Source: JAGLHV01 sp023143305 [NCBI: Clostridia bacterium] | GTDB taxonomy: Bacteria; CBDUZB01; JAGLHV01 | Length of the DNA: 64,000 nt | Direction: 5' to 3' | Assembly (NCBI GenBank): GCA_030637025.1 | Contig: DAOVVV010000010.1 | Location: 1 to 64,000 of the forward strand | Shown here: in pieces, positions 28,878 to 36,951 of the stretch | Numbering within the stretch: the stretch's first letter is position 1 | Layout of the letters: each line of letters starts with the position of its first letter | Translations under genes and position numbers: made by a program | The notes under the pieces: generated by a model | Databases searched by the model: none | Told to the model about the DNA's origin: nothing | The model's input: the letters and a program-made list of their open reading frames with translations, nothing else

Positions 28878-28884
28878 GTTAGTC
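28878..28884 (+). other. GTTAGTC, possible 5' cassette boundary
   Basis: This heptamer lies 20 bases before the methyltransferase ATG and resembles the R' core of integron cassettes (GTTRRRY) at six of seven positions. It matters only with the attC-like site at 29571-29634, because together they would bracket one gene, as a cassette does. A heptamer alone occurs by chance often. Confidence 0.3.
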
Positions 28885-28904
28885 CTTATTTTGGAGATCA
28901 GGAT

Positions 28905-29576
28905 ATGAAAGAAATCATTAAGAGAATACCAATTGTTAGAACTATCGCCAGAAAGGTTTATGGTGTGTTATTTAATAACCTAAAGCCGTTTCCAGGTTCT
29001 GAGGATTATTGGATACAGAGATACAATTCAGGTAGAAATTCCGGAGCAGGTTCATACAACCGTCTTGCAAAATTCAAGGCTGAGATAATCAACCATTTTG
29101 TGAAAGATAACAATGTTACCACAATCATAGAATATGGTTGTGGCGATGGTAATCAATTGAAACTTGCAGAATATCCATCATGTATCGGTTTTGATGTAAG
29201 TTCAAAAGCAATAGCATTTTGTCAGGATATTTTTCAGTCCGACAAAACCAAAAGCTTCAAGTTAATGACTGAATATAAAGGTGAAATGGCCCAATTGACG
29301 CTTTCCCTGGATGTGATTTATCACTTGATTGAAGATGACGTTTATTATTTTTATATGAAAAGGTTATTTAACTCTTCGGAACGATTTGTGATTATATATT
29401 CATCAAATTACGATAAAGAACAACAATACCATGAGAAGCGTAGGCAGTTCACTAGGTGGGTTGAAACAAACAAATCTGACTGGAACTTGATACATCATAT
29501 ACCAAATAGACTACCGTACAATGGCAATAATGAAGAAAGTTCGCTTTCTGATTTTTACATATACGAGAAAGCCTAA
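28905..29576 (+). CDS. Class I SAM-dependent methyltransferase
   Basis: The 223-residue protein has the SAM motif TTIIEYGCGDGNQLKLAEY, the acidic loop IGFDVSSKAIAFCQD and a motif IV-like stretch LTLSLDVIYHLIEDDVYYFY. I know this compact family from glycan clusters and from mobile cassettes; the substrate is unknown. In the lines I sampled, its base composition is visibly richer in G and C than its immediate neighbours. The TAA stop codon lies inside an attC-like structure, and GTTAGTC lies just before its GGAG ribosome binding site. These points suggest it arrived separately from the surrounding cluster. Confidence 0.85.
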   Translation: MKEIIKRIPIVRTIARKVYGVLFNNLKPFPGSEDYWIQRYNSGRNSGAGSYNRLAKFKAEIINHFVKDNNVTTIIEYGCGDGNQLKLAEYPSCIGFDVSSKAIAFCQDIFQSDKTKSFKLMTEYKGEMAQLTLSLDVIYHLIEDDVYYFYMKRLFNSSERFVIIYSSNYDKEQQYHEKRRQFTRWVETNKSDWNLIHHIPNRLPYNGNNEESSLSDFYIYEKA

Positions 29577-29634
29577 CAAGATATTGTACTTGAGCGCTAT
29601 GTTCCATAGCGGCAGGTGAGTTTGGTCGTTAGCT
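29571..29634 (+). other. attC-like imperfect palindrome after the methyltransferase gene
   Basis: The segment begins GCCTAAC (fits RYYYAAC) and ends GTTAGCT (six of seven to GTTRRRY). Its centre is a 7-base stem CGCTATG/CATAGCG with a 3-base loop (29595-29611). Between the stem and the outer boxes, ACTTGAG on the left faces CAGGTGAG-like sequence on the right with an unpaired base, as in the asymmetric arms of integron attC sites. The stop codon of the gene lies within the left box, which is usual for cassettes. No integrase gene is in the window. Confidence 0.5.
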
Positions 29635-29767
29635 ATTTCCGGCTTTTTTTTTATAAGATATAATTTTTTGTTGTTGAAAGAGACATTCAGGTACTTATAG
29701 TAGAAGGTTTTTTTAATAAGATGAAAAAATCTTTTTATGGAATAGATTAGTTTAATGAAGGTGTATA

Positions 29768-30934
29768 ATGAAGGTTTTTCTGCTAACAAATTCATATTTA
29801 CCACAATTAGGAGGATTGGAAATAGCAGTTTATAATATTGCACATCAATTAGCTAAAAAGGGACATAGAGTGACAGTGGTAACAGGTACATCGAATATTA
29901 ATTATTCTAAAAAAATAGAAAAAGGTGGAATTTGTGTTTATCGTATGCCGTTTATCCTTCCTCGAATTGTTGTTAGGTGTGGATATAAAAGAGCAATATT
30001 AAGTTTATTCAAATGTATTATTGCCCCGTTAATAATTCCCTTAACTTTAATTAAATTAGGGTTAATTATAAAATTAACAAAACCTGATATTGTTAATTTA
30101 CATTATATTGCCGAAAACGCTTTTTTTTGTTTAGCGATAAAAAAGTTTTTGAAATTCAAATTTATAGTAAATATTCATGGTTCAGATATAGATAGATGTT
30201 CACATCGTTCTGTTTTTGCCCGTTGGTTAACGAGGAAAACATTGAAAGAGGCGGACTGTGTACTGTCTAATTCTGATTATTTGTTATGCCAAGCAAAAAA
30301 AATATGTCCAGAAATAGCAGTAAAATCAAGGACAATTGCAAATGGGATTGATTTAAAGCGTTTTGAAATTACTGATGAATATGTGAATAATTCAAAATAT
30401 ATTTTAAGTATAGGTAATTTTTCATTCAATAAAGGTTTTGATGTCCTCATTAAGGCATTTAATATGGTACACTGTAAATATCAGGATTTAAAGTTATTAA
30501 TTATAGGTGAAGGTTCAGGAAAGACAGAATGTGAAAAAATTGCCTCCGAATTTGGTATTAGTGATTCAGTTAAGTTTTTAGGTAGAAAAGAATTTTTAAA
30601 AATTCCGATGTTTTTAAGTGGTTGTGAAATTTTTGTTTTGCCGTCTAGAAAGGAGGCTTTTGGCATGGTTTTATTAGAAGCTATGGCGGTGGGTAAACCA
30701 ATTGTGGCAACCAGTGTGGGTGGAGTGCCTGAAGTGGTTAAAGAAAGAGAAAATGCTATTTTAGTTGAACCTGATTCTCCTGGTAATTTAGCAGAAGGAA
30801 TTATCAAGTTGATAGACAATCCTGATTTAATAAAGCAATTCGGAAATAAAAGTAAAGAGATAGTTAAAGATTTCACCTGGGATAAAATTGTGGATAAATA
30901 TATTGATGTCTATAAGTCATTAATTGAGGTTTAA
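29768..30934 (+). CDS. Glycosyltransferase family 4
   Basis: The 388-residue GT-B enzyme has the N-terminal acceptor-domain pattern FLLTNSYLPQLGGLEIAVYN and the segment FIVNIHGSDIDR. Its donor domain has ILSIGNFSFNKGFDVLIKAF, LLIIGEGSGKTECEKIA and PSRKEAFGMVLLEAMAVGKP, with the E-x7-E donor-binding motif present. It is a canonical GT4 of the PimA/WcaL type. The gene follows the attC-like site by 134 bases and precedes the next GT4 gene by four bases, so a new transcription unit may start here. Confidence 0.93.
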   Translation: MKVFLLTNSYLPQLGGLEIAVYNIAHQLAKKGHRVTVVTGTSNINYSKKIEKGGICVYRMPFILPRIVVRCGYKRAILSLFKCIIAPLIIPLTLIKLGLIIKLTKPDIVNLHYIAENAFFCLAIKKFLKFKFIVNIHGSDIDRCSHRSVFARWLTRKTLKEADCVLSNSDYLLCQAKKICPEIAVKSRTIANGIDLKRFEITDEYVNNSKYILSIGNFSFNKGFDVLIKAFNMVHCKYQDLKLLIIGEGSGKTECEKIASEFGISDSVKFLGRKEFLKIPMFLSGCEIFVLPSRKEAFGMVLLEAMAVGKPIVATSVGGVPEVVKERENAILVEPDSPGNLAEGIIKLIDNPDLIKQFGNKSKEIVKDFTWDKIVDKYIDVYKSLIEV

Positions 30935-30938
30935 ATAA

Positions 30939-32024
30939 ATGGAAAAATATAACATTTTGCTAATAACCCCTTGTTTAAATATTGGAGGAGAGGAATTATC
31001 TACCATTGCTGTAGCAGAAGAATTAATAAAAAGAGGGCATAATGTTTATTATATGTCTAGTGATGGCCCGTTATTGAAAGAATTAGTGAATAAAAGAATT
31101 AATTTTTCAAATGGTAGAATGAATGCAAAGAACATATTCGGATTTAAGAAGGGGATAGAAGATATTAAAAATATAGTGAAGAAATGTAAAATTGATATTA
31201 TTCATTGTTCTGATCCGCATACAACTACTATGAGTTATTTTGCTGTCAAATTTTATAGATTAAAGAATAAAATAATTTGGCATGATAGAAGGACTCGTTT
31301 TTATCCTATTACAACTAGAATAATGAATATTGTTGCTGATTTTGTAATTGCCAATTCAAATTTTGAAAAACAAAAGTTAATTAAAAATGGGTTAAATTGT
31401 AAAAAAATTAAAACTATTCATAATTCTTTAAATATTCCTTTTCCTAAAAAAAAATCACTTAGCACACACAACACACATAGACCACAGATATGTACGGTGG
31501 GTAGGTTAGTGCCTATAAAAGGGCATAAGTATTTTGTAAAAGCAGCTGCAGAAATAAGAAAGGAGAAGTATAAAGTAAAATTTTTGATTGTTGGCGATGG
31601 TTTTTTAAGAACAAAATTGCAAGATTTTGTAGTTAAAAAAAACATGGAAAAAGATGTAATATTTACTGGATTTAAAAGAAATTTAGAAGAGTTATATTCT
31701 TCGATAGATATTTTGGTTAATCCATCTTTATATGAATCATTTGGTAATACATGTTTGGAAGCAATGGCTTATGGAAAACCTGTAATAGCAACTAAGACGG
31801 GTGGTGTGCCGGAGGTTATAGAAGATGGCGTTACCGGTATACTTGTACCTCCTCGAAATTTTAAAAAAATGGCTGAGGCAGTTATCTATTTGTTAAAAAA
31901 TCCTAATATTACTCAAAAAATGGGTAAAGCAGGAAGGGAAAAAGCAAAGAAATATTTTACTATTAATAGGGTTGGAAATGAGATAGAAGGAGTTTATAAG
32001 AATGTAATGGAGAATACACAATGA
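30939..32024 (+). CDS. Glycosyltransferase family 4
   Basis: The 361-residue protein has NILLITPCLNIGGEELSTIA at the start, the donor-domain segments ICTVGRLVPIKGHKYFVKAA and FLIVGDGFLRTKLQ, and the full donor motif NPSLYESFGNTCLEAMAYGK with E-x7-E. It is close in type to the preceding GT4 but not a tandem duplicate. The next gene's ATG overlaps its stop by four bases. Confidence 0.93.
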   Translation: MEKYNILLITPCLNIGGEELSTIAVAEELIKRGHNVYYMSSDGPLLKELVNKRINFSNGRMNAKNIFGFKKGIEDIKNIVKKCKIDIIHCSDPHTTTMSYFAVKFYRLKNKIIWHDRRTRFYPITTRIMNIVADFVIANSNFEKQKLIKNGLNCKKIKTIHNSLNIPFPKKKSLSTHNTHRPQICTVGRLVPIKGHKYFVKAAAEIRKEKYKVKFLIVGDGFLRTKLQDFVVKKNMEKDVIFTGFKRNLEELYSSIDILVNPSLYESFGNTCLEAMAYGKPVIATKTGGVPEVIEDGVTGILVPPRNFKKMAEAVIYLLKNPNITQKMGKAGREKAKKYFTINRVGNEIEGVYKNVMENTQ

Positions 32025-32482
32025 AACAACAATGGACATATCCCGAATATGTAAAAAAAACAAATCCTAATTCGATTAAAAAGTTTTATAGGAAAATTTT
32101 AAATACTATTGCAAGATTAACCGTTTTTCCACAGATAAGAATGCTTACATATAAATTAATGGGCATGAAGATTGGTAAAAAGGTATTTATTGGTCCGGAT
32201 TGTTATTTGGATGATACATTTCCAGAGCTTATTTATATTGAAGATGAAGCTACTATTTCTTTCCGTGTTACAATAGCTGTACATGGAGAGTGTGCAGGTA
32301 GAGTTTCAAGTAAAGTATGTCCTGTAATTATTAGAAAGAAGGCATTTATAGGAACAGGAGCTATTATTTTACCAGGCGTTGAAGTTGGAGAAAATGCTGT
32401 TGTGGGGGCAGGGGCCGTTGTTACAAAGGATGTTGTTCCGGGTATAACTGTAATTGGTATTCCAGCAAAGGTATTAAAATGA
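32021..32482 (+). CDS. Hexapeptide-repeat acyltransferase
   Basis: The 153-residue protein has left-handed beta-helix repeats near its C-terminus (AFIGTGAIILPGVEVGENAV, VGAGAVVTKDVVPGITVIGI, PAKVLK) and an earlier turn KKVFIGPDCYLD. Enzymes of this WecD/CysE/NodL-like fold transfer acetyl or another acyl group from a thioester donor to a sugar hydroxyl or amine. The catalytic His is likely in ITIAVHGE-like sequence near residue 88 (AVHGEC). It overlaps both neighbouring genes by four bases, so it belongs to one translationally coupled set with the GT4 and GT2 genes. Confidence 0.88.
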   Translation: MKQQWTYPEYVKKTNPNSIKKFYRKILNTIARLTVFPQIRMLTYKLMGMKIGKKVFIGPDCYLDDTFPELIYIEDEATISFRVTIAVHGECAGRVSSKVCPVIIRKKAFIGTGAIILPGVEVGENAVVGAGAVVTKDVVPGITVIGIPAKVLK

Positions 32483-33612
32483 AGATAATGTTTTGGATAT
32501 TTATAACAATTGTTTTTTATGTTTATTTTGGTTATCCATTGTTATTGATAGTTATTTCAAAATTCATTAAAAAACCTGTAAAAAGTGAAAAGATAGAACC
32601 TTTAGTCTCAATAATTATTACTGCTTACAACGAAGAAAAAAATATCCAAGAAAAACTTGATAATACTTTGGCCATTGATTATCCAAAAGATAAATTGGAA
32701 ATCATTATTGCTTCCGACGGTTCTACAGATAGGACTAATGAAATAGTAAGAGAATTTGAGGATAAGAGAGTAAAATTAGTTTATGAGCTTACGCACAAAG
32801 GTAAATCTTCAATTCAGAATAAAGCAGTGGAAAAAGCTAAAGGTGAAATATTAGTTTTTTCAGATGCTACATCTATGTATAAAGAAGATGCATTAAAGAA
32901 ATTAATTTCTAATTTTAATGATGAAAAAGTAGGATGTGTTACAGGAAAAGCTTGTTATGTAAATACTGAACAAAGCTCTACTGCAGAGGGAGAAAGTATT
33001 TATTGGCGATATGAATTATTTTTAAGGAAAAAAGAAAGTGATATCGGAATATTAGCTATGGCTAGTGGATGTTTTTTTGCAGTGAGAAAAAATTGTTTTA
33101 TTCTTATTGATTCTAATACCAGTGATGATTTTATTCTTCCTATGAATGTGGTAAAGAAAGGGTTTAGAGTGATTTATGATACAAATGCAATTGCTTATGA
33201 TAAAGTAGTTGTTCCAGCATCAGGATTGCTCAAAACAAAAGCAAGAACTATTGGAATGGATGTAAAAGGACTTTTTTTGAATAGGAATCTTTTAAACCCA
33301 TTTTCTCATTTTGCTGTTGCCTGGTCTTTAATATCTCATAAGCTTTTGCGATGGTTGATTCCTTTTTTCTTAATGGGGTTTTTTATATGTAATTTGTTTT
33401 TATTAGATTATCATTTCTATCAAATATTCTTTGTTTTACAAATATTGTTTTATCTTCTAGCTGGTTTGGGTTATTTATTCCAGAAATTTGGTAAAAAAAC
33501 TAAATTATTGGGAATACCCTTTAGTTTTTGTGTGGTTAATACTGCTGCTTTGATAGGGACATTGAAGTTTTTATTGGGCAAAGCTTCAGGAAAGTGGGAG
33601 CCAATTAGGTAA
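32479..33612 (+). CDS. Membrane-bound glycosyltransferase family 2
   Basis: The 377-residue protein has an N-terminal membrane helix, then a GT2 catalytic domain with SIIITAYNEEKNIQEKLDNT, IIIASDGSTDRTNEIV and ILVFSDATSMYKEDALKKLI. C-terminal membrane helices lie at about 290-375. This topology is that of processive or cellulose-synthase/hyaluronan-like GT2 enzymes (the QxxRW-like site is not clear). It is coupled to the upstream acyltransferase by a 4-base overlap. Confidence 0.9.
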   Translation: MKIMFWIFITIVFYVYFGYPLLLIVISKFIKKPVKSEKIEPLVSIIITAYNEEKNIQEKLDNTLAIDYPKDKLEIIIASDGSTDRTNEIVREFEDKRVKLVYELTHKGKSSIQNKAVEKAKGEILVFSDATSMYKEDALKKLISNFNDEKVGCVTGKACYVNTEQSSTAEGESIYWRYELFLRKKESDIGILAMASGCFFAVRKNCFILIDSNTSDDFILPMNVVKKGFRVIYDTNAIAYDKVVVPASGLLKTKARTIGMDVKGLFLNRNLLNPFSHFAVAWSLISHKLLRWLIPFFLMGFFICNLFLLDYHFYQIFFVLQILFYLLAGLGYLFQKFGKKTKLLGIPFSFCVVNTAALIGTLKFLLGKASGKWEPIR

Positions 33613-33665
33613 ATCCAATCCCAAGTTTCTATTTGAATAGATAGGAAGGAAAGATAAGAAGATTT

Positions 33666-34435
33666 ATGAAATATATCAAAATGGCAGTAAAGAATGTGAT
33701 TCCAAAGAAATATTATACTTTAGTGAGGAGTATTTATTCTTCCATTAAATATTTTGGTTTGCGTTTTAAATGTCCCTGTTGTGGAGGAAATTTTCGTAAA
33801 TTTCTATCTTGTGGTATTAAATTACGAAGAAATGCTTTATGTCCTAGGTGTGGATCTTTAGAACGACATCGTCTTTTGTACTTATACCTCAAAGATAAAA
33901 CCAATTTTTTTAGTGAACAGTTAAGAGTTTTTGATATTGCTCCCATGTATTTTTTTGCAAAAAAATGTAAGAAGTTGAAAAAACTTAATTATATTAGTGT
34001 TGATATTTTATCTCCAATAGCAATGGTTAAAATGGACATTAGAAATATTAGTTTCTCTAATAATCAATTTGATTGTATAATTTGTTACCATGTTCTTGAA
34101 CATATTCTTGATGATGAAAAAGCAATGAGAGAATTGTATAGAATCTTAAAGCCGGGTGGTTGGGCAATATTGCAATCACCTATAGATTACAATCGCGAGA
34201 AGACTTTAGAGGATTCTAATATCGTGTCACCTACGAGCGAGAGCGTTTTTTTGGACAAAAAAGCCATGTTAGGATATATGGGCAAGACTATAAAGATAGA
34301 CTTGAAAAGGCAGGGTTTATTGTGAAACTTGATAACTATGTTAGAGAACTAGGAAATAATATCATCAAAAAATATGGTTTGGATAAGAATGAGAGTATAT
34401 ATTATTGTACCAAATCAAAATCAAAAGGGAATTAG
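33666..34435 (+). pseudogene. Zn-ribbon SAM methyltransferase with a frameshift
   Basis: The first frame (33666-34325) has a Zn-ribbon (CPCCGG and CPRCGSLERHR), a methyltransferase core and the motif FDCIICYHVLEHILDDEKAM. It then loses the family sequence at a run of seven T (34246-34252). Reading on in the -1 frame restores a family-like tail (FGQKSHVRIYGQDYKDRLEK followed by AGFIVKLDNYVRELG) to a TAG at 34433-34435. The intact protein would have about 256 residues. The break may be a real mutation, a sequencing error in a homopolymer or programmed slippage. If real, the uninterrupted frame gives a 219-residue protein with a foreign tail. Confidence 0.8.
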
Positions 34436-34516
34436 GGGACGTAGTTTAAAGGTTAAAAGTATTGATATATGATTGAAAAAAGGATAAACGAAACGTATGC
34501 CAAGAGAAGCCAGAAT
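34436..34516 (+). mobile_element. Decayed left end of the Y1-transposase element
   Basis: This stretch matches 35900-35984, which includes the left end, promoter region and first codons of the transposase gene (GGGACGTAGTTTAAA, TATGATTGAAAAAAGG, ATGCCAAGAGAAGCCAGAAT). Homology stops after about six codons. A second GGGACGTTG follows at 34522 and an ACGTTCCCT at about 34660, which could be remnants of the right end. It shows that a copy of the element once sat here and lost its gene. Confidence 0.75.
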
Positions 34517-34688
34517 TTTGAGGGACGTTGTCAATTTGTCAAGTTGTGATAAAAAAAGAAGAGATTAATAAAAAAGAGAAGATGTAAAGGAGAGGGGAAG
34601 AAGTAACTAAAAATAAAGCAAAAGTAATAGAAAAGATAATTAGTTAATAAAGGATGCAACGTTCCCTATATTGCTTGGAGGTATTGAG
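34517..34688. other. AT-rich remnant between the element fragment and the Fic gene
   Basis: No gene is seen. The stretch is purine-rich on this strand and ends in AACGTTCCCTATATTGCTTGGAGGT, which brings the GGAGGT ribosome binding site of the Fic gene. The GGGACGT and ACGTTCCC motifs at its two ends may be element ends. Confidence 0.4.
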
Positions 34689-35822
34689 ATGAATCTTAAA
34701 GATTTTAAAGCTGGTGTTTATAGACAACAATATCAATATAAAAGTTTTCTACCTGAAAAAATAAATCATCCATGGATTTGGGATGATCCTAAAATCAATG
34801 TCCTATTAGAAAAAGCCACTCAATCATTAGGTGAACTTAATGCATTTTCACTTATTGTTCCAGATGTAGATGTTTTTATTCAAATGCATATTGTCAAAGA
34901 AGCACAAGCGTCAAGCAAAATAGAAGGTACAAAAACCAACATAGATGAAGCAATAATGGATAAGAATGTTATAGTTCCTGAAAAAAGGGATGACTGGCAA
35001 GAAGTAAAAAACTATATAGCGGCAATGAAATATGCTATTAGGAAACTTGAGAAGTTACCATTAAGCAACAGATTATTAAAAGGGATGCATAAAATTTTAT
35101 TGATGGGGGCTCGTGGCAAACACAAATTACCAGGAGAGTTTCGTAGAACCCAAAACTGGTTTGGAGGTTCAAGCCCATCAGATGCTGTTTTTGTACCACC
35201 AACCCATGATGAAGTACCGGAGCTTATGGGCGACATTGAAAAGTTTTTGCACAACGAAGAGATAGAAGTTCCTCATCTTATCAAAATAGCAATTGGGCAT
35301 TATCAATTCGAGACTGTTCATCCATTTAATGATGGAAATGGCCGTTGTGGCAGATTGATGATAACATTTTATTTAGTTGCAAATAAATTGCTTATTAAAC
35401 CTTCATTATATTTATCTGATTTCTTTGAAAAAAACAGAATATCTTATTATGACGCGCTTTCTCGTGTACGAGAAAGTAACGATTTATCACACTGGATAAA
35501 ATTTTTCTTAAATGGAATTACAGTGACTGCAGAAAAAGGGAAGAAAACATTTCAAGGAATATTGAAACTTAAAAATGATATCGACGCAAAAATAGTAAAA
35601 CTCAACAGAAAAGCTGAAAGAGGAAGAGAATTTGTTCATTACCTTTATAGTAAACCAATAGTAAGTATTAATGATGTAGTTAATTTTTTTAAGATAACTA
35701 AAAAGTCTGCCATTTCTTTGGTTAGTGATTTTGAGAAATTAGGAATATTAAAGGAGTTAACTGGATATAAAAGAAATAAACTATTTGCTTTTAGTGATTA
35801 TTTGGAATTGTTCTTAAAGTAA
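34689..35822 (+). CDS. Fic-domain protein with N-terminal inhibitory motif and winged helix
   Basis: The ATG at 34689 is chosen because GGAGGT (34677-34682) lies 6 bases upstream; an in-frame TTG at 34671 is less likely. The 377-residue protein has an N-terminal segment SSKIEGT that fits the self-inhibitory (S/T)xxxE(G/N) helix. Its catalytic Fic motif is HPFNDGNGRCGRLM (about 210). A C-terminal winged-helix region runs from about 310 to 377. Fic enzymes usually transfer AMP from ATP to a protein hydroxyl. This class often regulates its own gene through the winged helix. The stop codon lies in a palindrome. It is flanked by mobile-element sequence on both sides. Confidence 0.95.
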   Translation: MNLKDFKAGVYRQQYQYKSFLPEKINHPWIWDDPKINVLLEKATQSLGELNAFSLIVPDVDVFIQMHIVKEAQASSKIEGTKTNIDEAIMDKNVIVPEKRDDWQEVKNYIAAMKYAIRKLEKLPLSNRLLKGMHKILLMGARGKHKLPGEFRRTQNWFGGSSPSDAVFVPPTHDEVPELMGDIEKFLHNEEIEVPHLIKIAIGHYQFETVHPFNDGNGRCGRLMITFYLVANKLLIKPSLYLSDFFEKNRISYYDALSRVRESNDLSHWIKFFLNGITVTAEKGKKTFQGILKLKNDIDAKIVKLNRKAERGREFVHYLYSKPIVSINDVVNFFKITKKSAISLVSDFEKLGILKELTGYKRNKLFAFSDYLELFLK

Positions 35823-35890
35823 ACTATAAAAATCCATAGTTTACTTTAAGGCATCAAAGTAAACTATAAAAATCCATAGTTTACTTTGAT
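35814..35890. repeat. Twin perfect palindromes after the Fic gene
   Basis: Two hairpins are separated by three bases. The first (35814-35849) has 14-base arms TTAAAGTAAACTAT and the second (35853-35890) has 15-base arms ATCAAAGTAAACTAT. Both have the same 8-base loop AAAAATCC. The outermost bases differ between copies but stay paired, which points to selection on the stem or to mobility. The Fic stop codon sits inside the first. They may be operators for the Fic winged helix, a terminator or a small mobile hairpin. Confidence 0.8.
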
Positions 35891-35926
35891 AAAGGATTAA
35901 GGGACGTAGTTTAAAAGTTTAAAGTA

Positions 35927-35955
35927 TTGACATATGATTGAAAAAAGGATAAACT
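35927..35955 (+). promoter_or_regulatory. Promoter of the Y1 transposase gene
   Basis: TTGACA (35927-35932) and TAAACT (35950-35955) are 17 bases apart. The ATG at 35962 lies where the transcript should begin, and there is no ribosome binding site, so the mRNA may be leaderless. Confidence 0.55.
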
Positions 35956-35961
35956 AAGCCT

Positions 35962-36951
35962 ATGCCAAGAGAAGCCAGAATAGATTATCCAGGAGCTCTG
36001 CACCATGTAATTGGAAGAGGGATAGAAAGAAGTAAAATATTTGAAGAGGATACGGATAAGGAAAAGTTTTTACTTCGATTAAAGTTACTATTAGATAAGA
36101 GTGGTATGCAATGTTATGCATGGTGTATTATGGATAATCATTTTCATTTGTTACTTCTTACCGGGAAAACCCCGTTATCAGAATTCATGAGAAAATTACT
36201 AACGGGATATGCTGTTAATTATAATAAAGAGCACAAGAGAATTGGTCATTTATTTCAAAATAGATATAAATCAATATTATGTGATAGGGATGAATATTTG
36301 TTGCCGCTAATAAGATATATACATTTAAATCCGGTAAGAGTGAAAAAAGTGGAGATAAATAAATTGCCTGGATATAAATGGACAAGTCATAAAGAAATGA
36401 TAAATAAGCAGAAGAAAGAAGATAAATTAATAGAAGCAGAAGAAGTCTTGGGATATTTTGGGAAGAGGAGAAAGGAATCAATAGCAGGATATGTAGAATA
36501 TGTTAGAGAAGGAAAAGAATTAAGAGAAGATTATGGGGGAGGGGGATTAATAAGGAGGGCAGGAGGAATAAAAGAAATATTGAAGAGAAAAGCTGAGGAG
36601 CGAGAGCTGTATGATGAGCGGATATTAGGGTCGGGAGGATTTGTAGAAGAAACCTTGAGGAGGATGGAGCAAGAAGAAGATAAATATCCAAAGATCAGGA
36701 ATATAGAGGAGCTAATAGGGAGAATCAGCAGGTATTATGGTATAGAAGTAGAAGAGATAATAGAAACGAGGAAAAAGAAAGTAAGAGAAGCGAGGAGTGT
36801 ATTAGTATATTTGGCGAGTAAATATTTAAAGGAAACAGGGGTAAAAATAGGAAAGTTGTTGGGAGTAGGAAAAGGAGCGATAAGTATAGCAAAAGAAAAA
36901 GGTAGAAATTTTTGTAAAGAGAAAGGGATTGAGGGGCACATATTACAATAA
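35962..36951 (+). CDS. REP-associated Y1 (HUH) transposase with DnaA-like C-terminal domain
   Basis: The 329-residue protein has the start MPREARIDYPGALHHVIGRG and the HUH metal-binding motif in MDNHFHLLLLT (about 56-66). It also has the segment IGHLFQNRYKSIL and, near residue 118, IRYIHLNPVRV. Residues about 250-320 resemble the DnaA C-terminal DNA-binding domain (IEELIGRISRYYGIEVEEII, VREARSVLVYLASKYLKETG). TnpA-REP enzymes cut and join single-stranded DNA at REP hairpins through one Tyr. The left end reads TTAAGGGACGTAG and the right end, inverted, TTAAGGACGCTG. No solo REP-like partners are confirmed here, but the many hairpin repeats of this genome are candidates. Confidence 0.93.
   Translation: MPREARIDYPGALHHVIGRGIERSKIFEEDTDKEKFLLRLKLLLDKSGMQCYAWCIMDNHFHLLLLTGKTPLSEFMRKLLTGYAVNYNKEHKRIGHLFQNRYKSILCDRDEYLLPLIRYIHLNPVRVKKVEINKLPGYKWTSHKEMINKQKKEDKLIEAEEVLGYFGKRRKESIAGYVEYVREGKELREDYGGGGLIRRAGGIKEILKRKAEERELYDERILGSGGFVEETLRRMEQEEDKYPKIRNIEELIGRISRYYGIEVEEIIETRKKKVREARSVLVYLASKYLKETGVKIGKLLGVGKGAISIAKEKGRNFCKEKGIEGHILQ

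Noticed and set aside
29571-29634. Considered a plain rho-independent terminator
   Set aside because: The T run starts 10 bases beyond the palindrome and the arms are long, asymmetric and boxed, so attC-like is a better description, though a terminator is not excluded.
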